From Fibrobacter sp. (GTDB taxonomy: Bacteria > Fibrobacterota > Fibrobacteria > Fibrobacterales > Fibrobacteraceae), in NCBI GenBank assembly GCA_021443065.1, contig JABUUR010000532.1:1-5897 (forward strand): 5,897 nucleotides of DNA, in the 5' to 3' direction. Both the position numbers and the translations under genes were made by a program. The notes under the pieces were generated by a model that did no database searches, was not told where the DNA came from, and saw nothing but the letters and a program-made list of their open reading frames with translations. Positions within the stretch are counted from its first letter, which is position 1; the number at the start of each line of letters is the position of its first letter. Positions 5,791-5,897 of the stretch are shown here, piece by piece.

Positions 5791-5897
5791 TGTCCTCCCG
5801 GCTTTCCCCGGGATCTCCGTTGCAGCTTGTCATCCCGTGCTTGCCCCGGGACCTCCGTTGCAGCCTGTCCTCCCGGGCTTGCCCCGGGACCTCCATT
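5791..5897. repeat. Tandem array of 37-38 bp palindromic repeats, running off the right edge
   Basis: Three head-to-tail units start at 5791, 5828 and 5866, each beginning TGTC(C/A)TCCCG and containing CCCGGGA(T/C)CTCC; the first two end GTTGCAGC(T/C) and the third is cut by the window. Each holds an inverted repeat: TCCCGG/CCGGGA with a 6-nt loop (5796-5813), TCCCG/CGGGA (5833-5851, shortened by a T in place of G at 5838), and TCCCGGG/CCCGGGA with a 5-nt loop (5871-5889). The array begins 3 bp after the rsmG stop. There is no T-run, so it is not a classical terminator, though the hairpins could stabilise the 3' end of the mRNA. It is related to the element at 9-62. Confidence 0.85.

Noticed and set aside
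5791..5897. CRISPR array
   Set aside because: The units are directly adjacent palindromes with no unique spacers, and no cas gene is nearby.

Overview
The window is ordinary bacterial chromosome, almost fully coding: four genes leftward and one rightward. No phage, transposase, CRISPR array or RNA gene is visible. A signal-peptide-bearing protein with beta-barrel character and a terminal Phe indicates a Gram-negative cell. Moderate-to-high GC and blocks of TGTCATCCCGG-type palindromic repeats fit my impression of Fibrobacter (Fibrobacterota). That assignment comes from memory of the group and was not tested by any search.

Layout. Positions 1-2130 (minus) hold a YgiQ-type radical SAM protein whose 3' end lies beyond the left edge. 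Positions 2149-2853 (minus) encode QueH, the epoxyqueuosine reductase of the tRNA queuosine pathway. Positions 2846-3250 (minus) encode a small four-helix membrane protein of unknown function. These three read as one transcription unit: membrane protein, then queH with an 8-bp overlap, then ygiQ after 18 bp. Positions 3251-3440 are non-coding and hold a strong minus-strand hairpin terminator. A candidate promoter lies just upstream of that terminator, which gives either a short RNA or an attenuator-like leader for the queH unit. Positions 3441-4904 (minus) encode an unrecognised exported protein: signal peptide, short acidic helical module, repetitive and lysine-rich linker, then a probable outer-membrane beta-barrel. 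A 94-bp divergent spacer separates it from rsmG (4999-5787, plus), the 16S rRNA m7G527 methyltransferase. From 5791 to the right edge is a tandem array of palindromic repeats with a 37-38 bp period.

Two of the five genes modify RNA (QueH on tRNA, RsmG on 16S rRNA), and two carry conserved cysteine sets expected to hold Fe-S clusters (QueH, YgiQ). The most original material is the exported protein with its pentad linker, the promoter-terminator arrangement ahead of the queH unit, and the palindromic repeat inside the open reading frame of the YgiQ tail. I see no convincing evidence of a new multi-gene system.
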